A DNA stretch of 64,000 nt, taken from DASQEH01 sp963765725. Its GTDB lineage: Bacteria; Actinomycetota; Actinomycetes; Propionibacteriales; Nocardioidaceae. Below the pieces are notes generated by a model. It did not search any database, was not told the origin of the DNA, and saw only the letters and a program-made list of their open reading frames with translations. Shown here in pieces: positions 53,132 to 62,270 of the stretch. The stretch's first letter is position 1. Each line of letters opens with the position of its first letter. Made by a program: the position numbers and the translations under genes. Where the stretch lies: assembly GCA_963765725.1 (NCBI GenBank), contig CAVXXI010000002.1, positions 62,001 through 126,000 of the forward strand, given 5' to 3'.

Positions 53132-54073
53132 TCAGGCGTCGAGGCGCTCCAGTACCGGCACGAGGTCCGGCTCCACCGGATCACCGTCGTAGGCAAGCGT
53201 CGCGAAGTCCGAACGCCCCACCCAGGCTGAGCCGAGGTACTCGACGCGCTCCGACGCGGTGAGGGCCGCCGGCTCGGGAGTCTGCGCCTCGGGCATCCGG
53301 GCGAGGAAGAACGTCTCCTCCGCCACGAGTCGCCCGCCGGCCCAGAAGACGTCGCGGGCCACGGTCGTCGCACGCGCGGCCAGCTGAGGCACCGGAAGAC
53401 CGGTCTCCTCGACCCACTCCCGCCGTACGGCGTCGATCGGCTCCTCGCCGGGCTCGACCCCACCGCCGGGAGGCTCCCAGAGCTGGTGCCCGTCGATGCG
53501 GTCGCGCCAATGCATCAGCAGGACTCTGCCGGAGTCGTCGAGGCAGACCACCCGCGCGGCCTCCCTCGCGATGGGCGGCGGCGCGGTCAGCTCCGTGACG
53601 TAGTGCACCATTGGCGCGTCGCGGTCGTGGCTGCGCGGGGGCCGCCCGGACTGCTCGAAGCCTGCCTTCTCGTACACGTGTCGGGCCCCGGCGTTTTCCT
53701 GGAACACCCAGAGCTGACATCGTGCATAACCTCGCCGGCGCGCCTGCGACATGACCGCGGTCAGGCTCACCGTGGCGAGTCCCTCACCCCAGCGCGCCGG
53801 GTCAGTCGCCACGGAGGAAATATGGGCGAGGCCGGCGACGTTGCGTGAGCTACGGCCGTCGTCGGCCTGGGCAGGCATGGCGACGGCTGCCGACACCAAC
53901 ACGCCACCATCCAGCACCCCGACACCGAACGACCCGGGGCGAGCGAGAACGGGAGCCGACTCCACCATGGCAGCCAGTCCGAGCTCGGTGGTCCTGCGGT
54001 GGTTCGCCTCCTGCCACAGCCGAGCCAACGGGCCCGAGTGCTCAGGACCCAGCCGGCGCACGACTCCACCCAT
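53132..54073 (-). CDS. GNAT acetyltransferase-Nudix hydrolase fusion protein
   Basis: A 313-residue two-domain protein. Residues 1-165 are a GNAT domain with HISSVATDPARWGEGLATVSL (acetyl-CoA loop) and VFQENAGARHVYEKAGFEQSG. Residues 170-313 are a Nudix domain with a complete box, G-x5-E-x7-REWVEETGL within GGGVEPGEEPIDAVRREWVEE. Nudix enzymes hydrolyse nucleoside diphosphates linked to other groups. It is divergent from msrA with only 30 bases between, suggesting a joint oxidative-damage role, which is inference. Confidence 0.88.
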   Translation of the reverse strand: MGGVVRRLGPEHSGPLARLWQEANHRRTTELGLAAMVESAPVLARPGSFGVGVLDGGVLVSAAVAMPAQADDGRSSRNVAGLAHISSVATDPARWGEGLATVSLTAVMSQARRRGYARCQLWVFQENAGARHVYEKAGFEQSGRPPRSHDRDAPMVHYVTELTAPPPIAREAARVVCLDDSGRVLLMHWRDRIDGHQLWEPPGGGVEPGEEPIDAVRREWVEETGLPVPQLAARATTVARDVFWAGGRLVAEETFFLARMPEAQTPEPAALTASERVEYLGSAWVGRSDFATLAYDGDPVEPDLVPVLERLDA

Positions 54074-54103
54074 GCCTCACCGTATAGCGAGAGCGAGATT
54101 CTC

Positions 54104-54742
54104 ATGATCTTCGGCCGCACCAAGACCGAGCTGCCCACCCCGGATCGCGCCCTCCCCGGCCGCGACACCAGGCCCTTCAGCGTTCCGGCCACCCACCTGG
54201 TCCTCGGGACGCCCCTCGAGGGGCCGACGCCCGAGGGGTACGAGGTCGCCGTCTTCGGGCTGGGCTGCTTCTGGGGCGACGAGAAGATGTTCTGGGAGGT
54301 CCCCGGCGTCTGGTCGACGTCCGTCGGGTACGCGGGCGGCGTCACGCCCAACCCCAGCTACGAGGAGGTCTGCACCGGGCGTACCGGGCACGCGGAAGTG
54401 GTCCGCGTCGTCTTCGACCCCCAACGAGTGAGCTACGCCAACCTGCTGAAGGCGTTCTGGGAGGCCCACAACCCCACGCAGGGCATGCGTCAGGGCAACG
54501 ACATCGGCACGCAGTACCGGTCCATCCTCCTCACCACGAGCCCCGAGCAGCAGGCGCAGGCCGAGGCATCGCGGACGGCCTACCAGGCGGCCATGTCCGC
54601 CCGCGGGTACGGTGAGATCACCACGTCGATCCTCCCGCTCGGCGACTACTTCTACGCCGAGGACTACCACCAGCAGTACCTCGCGAAGAACCCGTACGGG
54701 TACTGCCCGATCCACGCCACGGGCGTCGCGTACGACGCCTAG
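54104..54742 (+). CDS. msrA: Peptide methionine sulfoxide reductase MsrA
   Basis: A 212-residue reductase of methionine-S-sulfoxide. The catalytic motif GCFWGDEKMF begins at residue 54 with the nucleophile Cys55. GTQYRSILLT and the C-terminal HQQYLAKNPYGYCPIHATG, holding the recycling cysteine, match the E. coli-type MsrA with an N-terminal extension. ATG 54104 starts MIFGRTKTEL; the upstream frame is not supported. A small membrane protein follows 51 bases later. Confidence 0.95.
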   Translation: MIFGRTKTELPTPDRALPGRDTRPFSVPATHLVLGTPLEGPTPEGYEVAVFGLGCFWGDEKMFWEVPGVWSTSVGYAGGVTPNPSYEEVCTGRTGHAEVVRVVFDPQRVSYANLLKAFWEAHNPTQGMRQGNDIGTQYRSILLTTSPEQQAQAEASRTAYQAAMSARGYGEITTSILPLGDYFYAEDYHQQYLAKNPYGYCPIHATGVAYDA

Positions 54743-54793
54743 GCTACGAGGACGGGCGGGCCGGTCCGCCGACGAGGAGCTAAGGATGTCGAC

Positions 54794-55144
54794 GTGAACA
54801 CCGCTAGCTGGGTCATCGTGGTCATTGCAGTCGTCGCGCTGCTGGTGGCCGTCGCCGTACTGGTCAGCCGCAACACCGCGAACGCCAAGCGCAAGCGGGC
54901 GCAGACGCTTCGCGAGGACGCCGCCGCCCGCGCCCCTCAGGTCGCCCAGCAGGAGGCCAGTGCCCAGCAGGTCAGCGAACGGGCCCGGATCGCCAAGGCG
55001 GAGGCCGACAAGAAGGCAGCCGAGGCCGCGCGGCTACGAGACGCCGCGGCGCAGGAGCAGGAGCGCAGCGCTCAGGCCCGCGCCGACCTCGACGCGCAGA
55101 TCCACGAAGCAGACCGGATCGACCCGGACAACAACGCCGGCTGA
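54794..55144 (+). CDS. Small membrane-anchored coiled-coil protein
   Basis: A 116-residue protein with an N-terminal transmembrane helix (about residues 5-26) followed by a long Ala/Glu/Arg/Lys-rich helix that is likely a coiled coil (about 30-105) and an acidic end. Similar short proteins occur widely in actinobacteria without known function. The GTG start follows GAGGAGC by several bases. It may be transcribed with msrA. No motif points to a role. Confidence 0.75.
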   Translation: MNTASWVIVVIAVVALLVAVAVLVSRNTANAKRKRAQTLREDAAARAPQVAQQEASAQQVSERARIAKAEADKKAAEAARLRDAAAQEQERSAQARADLDAQIHEADRIDPDNNAG

Positions 55145-55325
55145 CTCCCGGCCGGAACACCACCTGCCCGCCGACCCTCATCGGCCGAACCGTCGGCGCT
55201 CTGCCGGCTAGGCCGGCCGACCGCCGCGGCTGCCAGCTGGCGTGGGGCGTACCGCAGGTACGACGCCTGCTGTCCAACAGCCCCAAGTGTCGCCCCGCCG
55301 TTTGCGGGCTACCGGGCGCAGAAAA

Positions 55326-55363
55326 CGCCGTACCCGGCACCCCTTCGGGGGCCGGGTACGGCG
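55326..55363 (-). terminator. Strong intrinsic terminator of the secreted-protein gene
   Basis: On the minus strand the stem CGCCGTACCCGGC pairs perfectly with GCCGGGTACGGCG, extended by CCCC/GGGG around a TTCG-type loop, and is followed by TTTT. It starts 25 bases after the stop codon of the secreted-protein gene. Confidence 0.88.
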
Positions 55364-55387
55364 CGATCTGTTCGGTGTAGAGATGGA

Positions 55388-57188
55388 TCAGGGTGCGACC
55401 TGGGCCACGTACGTGCCCCAGTTGGCAATGAAGTCCGGATACCCGAAGGTGCCCGGGATGTACTCCGTCGCGATCCACACGCTGCCGTCGGGGGTACCGA
55501 CCGCTGCGCTGTAGTCACCCCAGCGCTCGACACCGTTTCCACCCTCGGCCTTGTAGCCGGTGAAGCCGTCGGCGGGCTTGGTACCCGCCTTGACGAGCTG
55601 AACAGAGCTGGACAGCGCTCCAGACCGTGCCAAGTGGATGTCGGCAGCGGACGGGAAGTAGTCCTGCCCTGCGAGGGTGAACACCATCGTCGCGCTACCT
55701 CCAGGTGCCACGCCGATGGCGGGGTACATCACCTGGTTGCCGGCGACGGCGACATAGCCCTGGTGGGCGATCGACGCTGTGACCCCGGACGCCGATGCGT
55801 GCGGCGACACGACGAAGTAGGCGATGCCCGCGTGAGCAGGCCGGGCTGCCGTGTTCTTCAGAGCGGTGTTGAGGCCGCTCCACAGCTTGCCGTCGGCGTA
55901 CACGACCTGTTGCATCCGGTCGTCATTGGTGTCGAGCCTGTTCTCCTTCTCCTTCAGGGCATCGCCGAGCGGCGTGGGGCCGTCCTTCTGCCGGGCTACG
56001 GGCGGCTGGCCGTACACCTCCGAGTGGAGAGTGGTGTTCGACGACGCGCACGTCCGGCGTTCCCGTGGTCAGTGACCGCGTGTTGGTCATCGCCCAGGTC
56101 GCGATCCGGTTGTCGAAGGTGGCAGTGCCCTCGGTCGCGGCGAAGTCGAAGGCCGACATGAAGTACTCCGTGCCGTTCGCGGCCGTGGACCAGTCCGAAG
56201 CGGTCGGCGACGTGGCCGGCTGAACGCTGTATGCGACACCCTCGTCGAGCGGTGGGTTGTTCGCCTCGATGCGCTGCAGCTTCAGATGTCCCTTGGTGAG
56301 CGCCGCCTTGTCCATGGCGTACATCTGAGCGCCGTTGAAGCCAGACTTGAAGATCGGGAACTCGTTGGTCGTGATGTAGAAGCCGTACTTGTCGGCGCCT
56401 ATCAGCGGCTGGTCCCCGAAGCACGGGCAACCGGTGTGACCCGACGGCGTTCCTTGCGTTCCGTCGTTGCGCGTGTTGATGGAGTACAGGTGCCAGTCCG
56501 ACGCGTCCGTGCTGGGCTTGGAGGTCTTGCTGACGGCGATGCGGATCGCGCTGGCGCCGGTGAAGTCACCCGTGGACGGCTTGGTGCCGAGCTGGAGCTC
56601 GGTCATGAAGAACCGCTTCACCTGTGGGTCGTAGTAGCAGCGTGGGTCCGACATGAAGGGCCCGTACCTCGTGGGCGTGCCATCGGGCGCCCGAGTGACC
56701 TCGTCGGCGCCGTGGTTCCAGAACGGGTCGTAGGACTGGTTCCCGCTGAGCTTGGCGCCGCTGGTCGAGTAGACCGAGAAAACGTTGTTGACGCCTTCGA
56801 CGACGTAGCCGTTACCGGTGCACAGCGCCTGGTCTGGCGGCTCGAGGGAGAAGGAGTTGCCGTTGTTCGACAACCGCTGGTCCTTCAGCGACAACCCGTT
56901 GATCCGCGTCCGGACGCCGGTAGCGCCCCGGACGGGAAGGCCCGGCGCGACGGGGGCTGACAGGGCACCCTTCATGCCGGACATCTTGCTCGCGGACAGC
57001 AGCTTCTTGGGCGAGCTCTCGACCGGCTCGTGGGGACGGATCTCGTACTTTCCGACCGCTGGGACGTGTCCGCGCGCAGACACGGCGTTCGCGCTGAGTG
57101 CCGACTGCATGGTGGCGAGGCCGACGAGCGAAAGGGCGCCGAGGAGCGCGACCGACCGCAGACGGCGACGGGACGGGGGATGATTCAA
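55388..57188 (-). pseudogene. Secreted beta-rich protein of unknown function, split by a one-base frameshift
   Basis: A signal peptide (MNHPPSRRRLRSVALLGALSLVGLA...) opens the first frame, which runs from 57188 to about 56045 and has repeated strand-turn segments (LEPPDQALCTGNGYVVEGVN, DPRCYYDPQVKRFFMTELQ) like a beta-propeller. It then reads GTPDVRVV and passes, after one extra base near 56043, into the second frame beginning NTTLHSEVYGQPPVARQKDG and ending at 55388 (GSVWIATEYIPGTFGYPDF). Repaired length is about 599 residues. I do not recognise a named family. A strong terminator follows. Confidence 0.7.
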
Positions 57189-57384
57189 GGAGGGCCTCCT
57201 GCCGGACCGAGAAGGCGGATCGATGTTTTCGACGCCTTCGGCGAAGCGAGCGTCGCATCGCGTGCTGACGTTAGCCGTGGGGACGTACTACCGCAAGCGG
57301 GGCCAATGGTGCCGGCTCGGGCTGGCCCTGCGAGCCGGCTGTACCATCGGCACCCTCCGCCGTCGACCCGAGGAGTGCAGCTCT

Positions 57385-57945
57385 GTGACGACCGATGCCG
57401 AGCCCGAAGCTGAGCCGGCCACCGTGAGCGACCTGGTGCTCCGTGTCAACGGCACCTCCCATCCCCTCACTCTCGACAACCGCACCTCTCTCCTCGACGC
57501 CCTGCGTGAGGATCTGGACCTTACCGGCTCGAAGAAGGGCTGCGACCACGGCCAGTGCGGCGCATGCACGGTCCTGCTCGACGGCCGCAGGGTGAACGCC
57601 TGTCTCACGCTCGCGGTGGCGGCGGCCGGCGCCGAGATCACCACCATCGAGGGGCTGGCCGGCGACCGAGGCGTCTCGGCGATGCAGCAGGCCTTCATCG
57701 AACGCGATGCCTTCCAGTGCGGTTACTGCACCCCGGGCCAGATCTGCTCAGCGATGGGCATGCTCGCCGAGGCGGACGCCGGCTGGCCCAGCGCGGTGAC
57801 GACAGCCCGCTCCGCGGGCGTTGCGAGTGCGGCTGACCTCGACGCGGGCGAAGTACGCGAAAGGATGAGCGGCAACCTCTGCCGCTGCGGCGCCTACGTC
57901 AACATCGTGCCCGCCATCCTCGACGTCGCGGCGGCGCCGCGGTGA
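57385..57945 (+). CDS. Aldehyde oxidoreductase, [2Fe-2S] subunit (PaoA/YagT type)
   Basis: A 186-residue iron-sulfur subunit of the xanthine-oxidase family. The plant-ferredoxin-type cluster ligands are in CDHGQCGACTVLLDG and a following NACL; the second, helical domain has CGYCTPGQICSA and NLCRCGAY. GAGGAG lies before GTG 57385. E. coli PaoA carries a Tat signal; none is visible here, so the enzyme may stay in the cytoplasm. It overlaps the FAD subunit gene by 4 bases. Confidence 0.92.
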   Translation: MTTDAEPEAEPATVSDLVLRVNGTSHPLTLDNRTSLLDALREDLDLTGSKKGCDHGQCGACTVLLDGRRVNACLTLAVAAAGAEITTIEGLAGDRGVSAMQQAFIERDAFQCGYCTPGQICSAMGMLAEADAGWPSAVTTARSAGVASAADLDAGEVRERMSGNLCRCGAYVNIVPAILDVAAAPR

Positions 57946-58946
57946 AGGCCTTCGGGTACGAGGTCGCGACCACGCCTGGGGCGGCCGTCGACCTCCTCTC
58001 GAGCCATCCCGGCGGCGCCTACCTCGGCGGAGGGACCAACCTGGTCGACCTGATGCGGCTCGGAGTCGCCCGCCCCGATCTCCTCGTCGACGTCACCAAG
58101 GCCGTCCCGACCACGGTCGAGGAAACCGACTCCGGCTCCCTGCTCATCGGCGCGGGCGTACGCAACAGCGACCTGGCCGCCGACCGACGGGTTCGCCTCC
58201 TGTACCCGGTGCTCTCGCAGGCACTGCTGGCCGGCGCCTCCGGGCAGCTGCGCAACATGGCGACGGTCGGGGGCAACCTGCTGCAGCGGACCCGGTGCCT
58301 GTACTTCCAGGACGCGACGAAGCCGTGCAACAAGCGCATACCGGGCTCCGGGTGCCCGGCCCGGACGGGCATCCACCGCGATCTCGCGATTCTCGGCGGC
58401 AGCGATGCGTGCATCGCGACGCACCCCTCCGACATGGCGGTGGCGCTGGCCGCCCTCGACGCGCGGCTGCACGTCACCGGCCCCGATGGCGACCGCACCC
58501 TGCGGTTGGACGACTTCTACCGGCTGCCCGGCGACGACCCGACGCGGGACACGACCCTCTCCCACGGTGACCTCGTAACGGCCGTCGAGCTGCCGGCGCC
58601 CAGCCGCCTGACGGAGCACTCGATGTATCGGAAGGCGCGCGATCGCGCGTCCTACGCGTTCGCGGTGGGTGCGGTGGCGGTCGCGCTCGACGTACAGGAC
58701 GGGCTCGTGGCCGACGTCCGCCTCGCCCTCGGCGCCGTCGCGCCACGCCCGTGGCGGGCATACGCCACGGAGGAGGCGCTGCGCGGCGGCCCGGCCTCGC
58801 CCGACGCGTTCCTCGCCGCGGTCGGGGCCGAGCTCGCGGCCGCCGACGCGCTCCCGGACAACGCGTTCAAGGTGCAGCTGGTGACCAACCTGAGCGTCGC
58901 GACCCTGACGACTTTGCACGAGCACCGGGCCGAGGAGGCGGAGTGA
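57942..58946 (+). CDS. Aldehyde oxidoreductase, FAD/[4Fe-4S] subunit (PaoB/YagS type)
   Basis: A 334-residue FAD-binding subunit. GGAYLGGGTNLVDLMRLG is the FAD pyrophosphate loop and ATVGGNLLQRTRC the second FAD contact. Three cysteines in RTRCLYFQDATKPCNKRIPGSGC, with another in DACIATHPSD, match the additional [4Fe-4S] site that is special to PaoB among related dehydrogenases. This argues for a PaoABC-type broad aldehyde oxidase rather than xanthine dehydrogenase. It overlaps both neighbours by 4 bases. Confidence 0.92.
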   Translation: MKAFGYEVATTPGAAVDLLSSHPGGAYLGGGTNLVDLMRLGVARPDLLVDVTKAVPTTVEETDSGSLLIGAGVRNSDLAADRRVRLLYPVLSQALLAGASGQLRNMATVGGNLLQRTRCLYFQDATKPCNKRIPGSGCPARTGIHRDLAILGGSDACIATHPSDMAVALAALDARLHVTGPDGDRTLRLDDFYRLPGDDPTRDTTLSHGDLVTAVELPAPSRLTEHSMYRKARDRASYAFAVGAVAVALDVQDGLVADVRLALGAVAPRPWRAYATEEALRGGPASPDAFLAAVGAELAAADALPDNAFKVQLVTNLSVATLTTLHEHRAEEAE

Positions 58947-61018
58947 CAACCACCGCAACAGGCAGCCTGATCGGCGCGTCCATGAGCCGGGTGGAGGGCG
59001 TCGACAAGGTGACCGGCCAGGCCCGGTACGCGTACGAGTACCTCGCCCCAGGAGTCTGCTACGCCTGGCCGGTGCAGTCCGTGATCGCACGCGGGCGCGT
59101 GGCGTCGGTGGACGACAGCGAATCCGGCGATGTCCTGTCCGTGGTCTGGCACGCGAACGCCCCGCGCCTGGGCGACACCGGCGACCCGACTCTCACGGTC
59201 CTGCAGGACGACAGCGTCTCCTATCGCGGGCAGATCGTCGCCCTGGTCGTCGCCGAGACGCTCGAAGGTGCCCGCGAGGCAGCCGGCCGGCTGCACGTCG
59301 AGTATGAAGCCGAGGAGCACGACACGGTGCTGACCGCGGACCATGCGACCTTGTACAAGCCCGACGACGACGATGCGGACGCCGTGGTCGGCGACCCCGA
59401 CGCCGCCTTCGCGACCAGCCCGGTACAGGTCGACGCGACCTACACGACGCCGGCCGAGCACAACAACCCCATGGAGCCGCACGCCACCCTCGCGCAGTGG
59501 GACGGTGACGCGCTCACCTTGCACGACTCGAATCAGGGTGGACAGGAGGTGCGCCAGACCCTCGCCAAACTCTTCGACCTTCCCCACGAACAGGTCCACG
59601 TCATGAACAGCCATGTCGGCGGGGGGTTCGGCTCGAAGGGCACGCCGCGACCCAACGTCGTGCTTGCTGCGCTGGCTGCGCGCGTCGTCGACCGGCCCGT
59701 CAAGCTGTGTCTCACGCGGCAGCAGATGTTCTCGATGGTCGGCTATCGCTCACCCACCATCCAGCGGATGCGGCTCGGTGCGGACCATGACGGACGGCTG
59801 CGCTCGATCAGCCACGACGTCATCGTGCAGACGGCTGCGCTCAACGAGTTCGTCGAGGCTGCAGCCGACATCAGCCGCGTCATGTACTCCGCGCGGGATC
59901 GCCGTACGAGCCATCGGGCGGTCCGCCTCGATGTCCCGGTGACGTCGTGGATGCGGGCCCCCGGAGAGTGCCCCGGGTCGTTCGCACTCGAGTCAGCGCT
60001 CGACGAGCTGGCCGCCGCCACCTCCCTCGACCCGGTCGAGCTGCGGATCCGCAACGAACCGGCGGCGGACCCGCACACCGGGCGGCCCTTCTCGAGCCGC
60101 CATCTGGTCGAATGCATGCGTGCCGGCGCAGAGCGCTTCGGTTGGGCCGGGCGTGACCCCCGCCCGGGTCTTCGCCGGCAAGGCCGTTGGCTGGTCGGCA
60201 CGGGGATGGCGGCATCGACGTACCCGGTCTTCGTGCTACCCGCCACGGCCCGCGCCGCGGTGGACGAGCAGGGAATGTACACCGTGTCCATCAACGCGAC
60301 CGACATCGGGACCGGCGCCCGGACCGCTCTGCTGCAGCTGGCCGCCGCGGCCCTCGACGTGGGTCCGGGGCAGGTGACGATCCTGATCGGGGACACCAGT
60401 CTGCCGAGGGCCTGGATCGCCGGAGGCTCCACGGGGACGAACTCCTGGGGCTGGGCGGTCACCAAGGCCGCTCGCTCGCTCGCGGCACTCGTACGAGACG
60501 CCGGGGGCGAGGTCCCGCGCGGTGGGCTCACGGCGACCGAGAGCACGAACGACGACGTCAAAGCGCTCGAGGAGTACAGCCGCCACGCGTTCGGAGCGCA
60601 GTTCGTCGAGGCGCACGTCGACGTCGACAGCGGGGAGATCCGCGTGCCGCGCATGGTCGGGGTCTTCGCCGCCGGCCATATCGTGAATGCCCGGACCGCT
60701 CGCTCGCAGCTCGTCGGCGCCATGACGATGGGGCTGTCGATGGCACTGCACGAAGAGGGAGTGATGGATGCTGCCTTCGGCGACTACGCCAATCACGATC
60801 TGGCCACCTACCACATCGCCTGCAACGCCGACGTCGTCGACATCGACGTCAGCTGGATCGACGAGGACGACCCGCACCTCAATGCCAACGGGACGAAGGG
60901 CATCGGCGAGCTGGGGATCGTCGGCACTGCCGCCGCGGTGGCCAACGCCGTCCACCATGCGACCGGGGTGCGGCACCGCGACCTGCCGATCCACCTCGAG
61001 GACGTCCTGCAGGCCTGA
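58943..61018 (+). CDS. Aldehyde oxidoreductase, molybdopterin subunit (PaoC/YagR type)
   Basis: A 691-residue catalytic subunit binding the molybdenum cofactor. It starts with RVEGVDKVTGQARYAYEY; GGGFGSKGTPRPNVV, WMRAPGECPGSFALESALDELA and the end GTKGIGELGIVGTAAAVANAVHHATG hold the cofactor loops and the catalytic glutamate (KGIGELG). It oxidises aldehydes to acids. The usual maturation partner (PaoD/XdhC) is not found beside it. The genes form a tight three-gene operon divergent from the secreted protein. Confidence 0.92.
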   Translation: MTTTATGSLIGASMSRVEGVDKVTGQARYAYEYLAPGVCYAWPVQSVIARGRVASVDDSESGDVLSVVWHANAPRLGDTGDPTLTVLQDDSVSYRGQIVALVVAETLEGAREAAGRLHVEYEAEEHDTVLTADHATLYKPDDDDADAVVGDPDAAFATSPVQVDATYTTPAEHNNPMEPHATLAQWDGDALTLHDSNQGGQEVRQTLAKLFDLPHEQVHVMNSHVGGGFGSKGTPRPNVVLAALAARVVDRPVKLCLTRQQMFSMVGYRSPTIQRMRLGADHDGRLRSISHDVIVQTAALNEFVEAAADISRVMYSARDRRTSHRAVRLDVPVTSWMRAPGECPGSFALESALDELAAATSLDPVELRIRNEPAADPHTGRPFSSRHLVECMRAGAERFGWAGRDPRPGLRRQGRWLVGTGMAASTYPVFVLPATARAAVDEQGMYTVSINATDIGTGARTALLQLAAAALDVGPGQVTILIGDTSLPRAWIAGGSTGTNSWGWAVTKAARSLAALVRDAGGEVPRGGLTATESTNDDVKALEEYSRHAFGAQFVEAHVDVDSGEIRVPRMVGVFAAGHIVNARTARSQLVGAMTMGLSMALHEEGVMDAAFGDYANHDLATYHIACNADVVDIDVSWIDEDDPHLNANGTKGIGELGIVGTAAAVANAVHHATGVRHRDLPIHLEDVLQA

Positions 61019-61038
61019 GCGCTCGTTGGCGCTGCGGG

Positions 61039-62235
61039 TCACGAGCCGACGAGGCGGATCGTGTCCTGGGCGATCATCAGCTCCTCGTCCGTCGCGACAA
61101 CCAGCGCGGCCGGCGTACCGCCGCCGTCGATCCGCCCTCCCGTATCGCGGCCGTCGGCCGCGTTCGCGGCATCGTCCAGCCGCAGGCCGAGAAAGCCCAG
61201 CGAGCCGACGACGCCGGCGCGTACCGGTCCGCTGTGCTCGCCGATGCCGCCGGTGAAGACGAGCGCGTCGAGGCGACCCATCGCGACCACGAGCGCCGCG
61301 GCGGCCTTGGCCAGTCGGTAGACGAAGACGTCGACCGCGAGTGCGGCATCGCGGTCGCCGCCGTCGGCCGCGGCCTGGATCTCGCGCATGTCGTTGCCGA
61401 TCCGCGACAGCGCCAGCAGCCCGCTTCGCGTGTTGAGCGTGTCCAGCACCTCCTCGCTGGACATCGACGTCTGTCGGGCCAGGTACCCGAACAGCCCCGG
61501 GTCGACGTCGCCGGACCGCGACCCCATCACGAGCCCTTCGAGCGGAGTGAGCCCCATGGTCGTGTCGACCGACCGTCCTGCGAGCACTGCCGTGGCGCTG
61601 CACCCGTTGCCCAGATGCGCGACCACGAGCGCCAGGTCGCCCGGTGGACGGCCGAGCAGACGCGCCGCGCGTTCGCTCACGTATCGCACGCTGGTGCCGT
61701 GAAAGCCGTAACGGCGGACCGCGAGGCCGGTGTACCACTCGGGTGGCACGGCGTAGCGGTACGCCCGCGCCGGCATGGTGTGGTGGAACGCCGAGTCGAA
61801 GACGGCGACCTGCGCGAGCTCCGGCCAGACCGCCCGTACCGCGTCGATGCCTTCGAGGGCGGGTGGGTTGTGCAGGGGTGCGAGCGTACTCAAGCCCCGG
61901 ATCGCCTTCTCGACGGAGTCGGAGACGAGCACCGACTCGGTGAACCGCTCTCCACCGTGCACGATGCGGTGGCCCACGCCGACCGGTCGCATCGCCGGCG
62001 GCAGCTCCCGTGCGGCCTCGAGGACCGCCGAGACGGCCTCGTGGTGCGTGCCGTGCACGAGCTCGGGGGACTCGGCGTCCCGGCCCTCCACGGACAGGGT
62101 CATCGCCGCATCGGGTGTACCCAGCCGCTCGGCCAGCCCGGTGAGAGTGCGGTCGCCGGAGGCGGGGTCGATGATCGCGTACTTCAGCGACGAGCTGCCG
62201 GCGTTGAGGACGAGAACCGGACCCGGCCGTGACAT
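61039..62235 (-). CDS. ackA: Acetate kinase
   Basis: A 398-residue kinase that interconverts acetate and acetyl phosphate. VLVLNAGSSSLKY (residues 7-19) is the first ASKHA phosphate loop, HRIVHGGERF and FDSAFHHTMP hold substrate residues, VAHLGNGCS and MGLTPLEGLVMGSRSGDVDPG are signature 2 regions, and VFTGGIGEHSGPVR is the adenosine loop. The phosphotransacetylase gene, often next to it, is not in view. It converges on the aldehyde oxidoreductase, whose acid product could feed it; that is speculation. Confidence 0.95.
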   Translation of the reverse strand: MSRPGPVLVLNAGSSSLKYAIIDPASGDRTLTGLAERLGTPDAAMTLSVEGRDAESPELVHGTHHEAVSAVLEAARELPPAMRPVGVGHRIVHGGERFTESVLVSDSVEKAIRGLSTLAPLHNPPALEGIDAVRAVWPELAQVAVFDSAFHHTMPARAYRYAVPPEWYTGLAVRRYGFHGTSVRYVSERAARLLGRPPGDLALVVAHLGNGCSATAVLAGRSVDTTMGLTPLEGLVMGSRSGDVDPGLFGYLARQTSMSSEEVLDTLNTRSGLLALSRIGNDMREIQAAADGGDRDAALAVDVFVYRLAKAAAALVVAMGRLDALVFTGGIGEHSGPVRAGVVGSLGFLGLRLDDAANAADGRDTGGRIDGGGTPAALVVATDEELMIAQDTIRLVGS

Positions 62236-62270
62236 GGCCTCAGACTACGGCTGGCCGGTATCGTCTCGGG

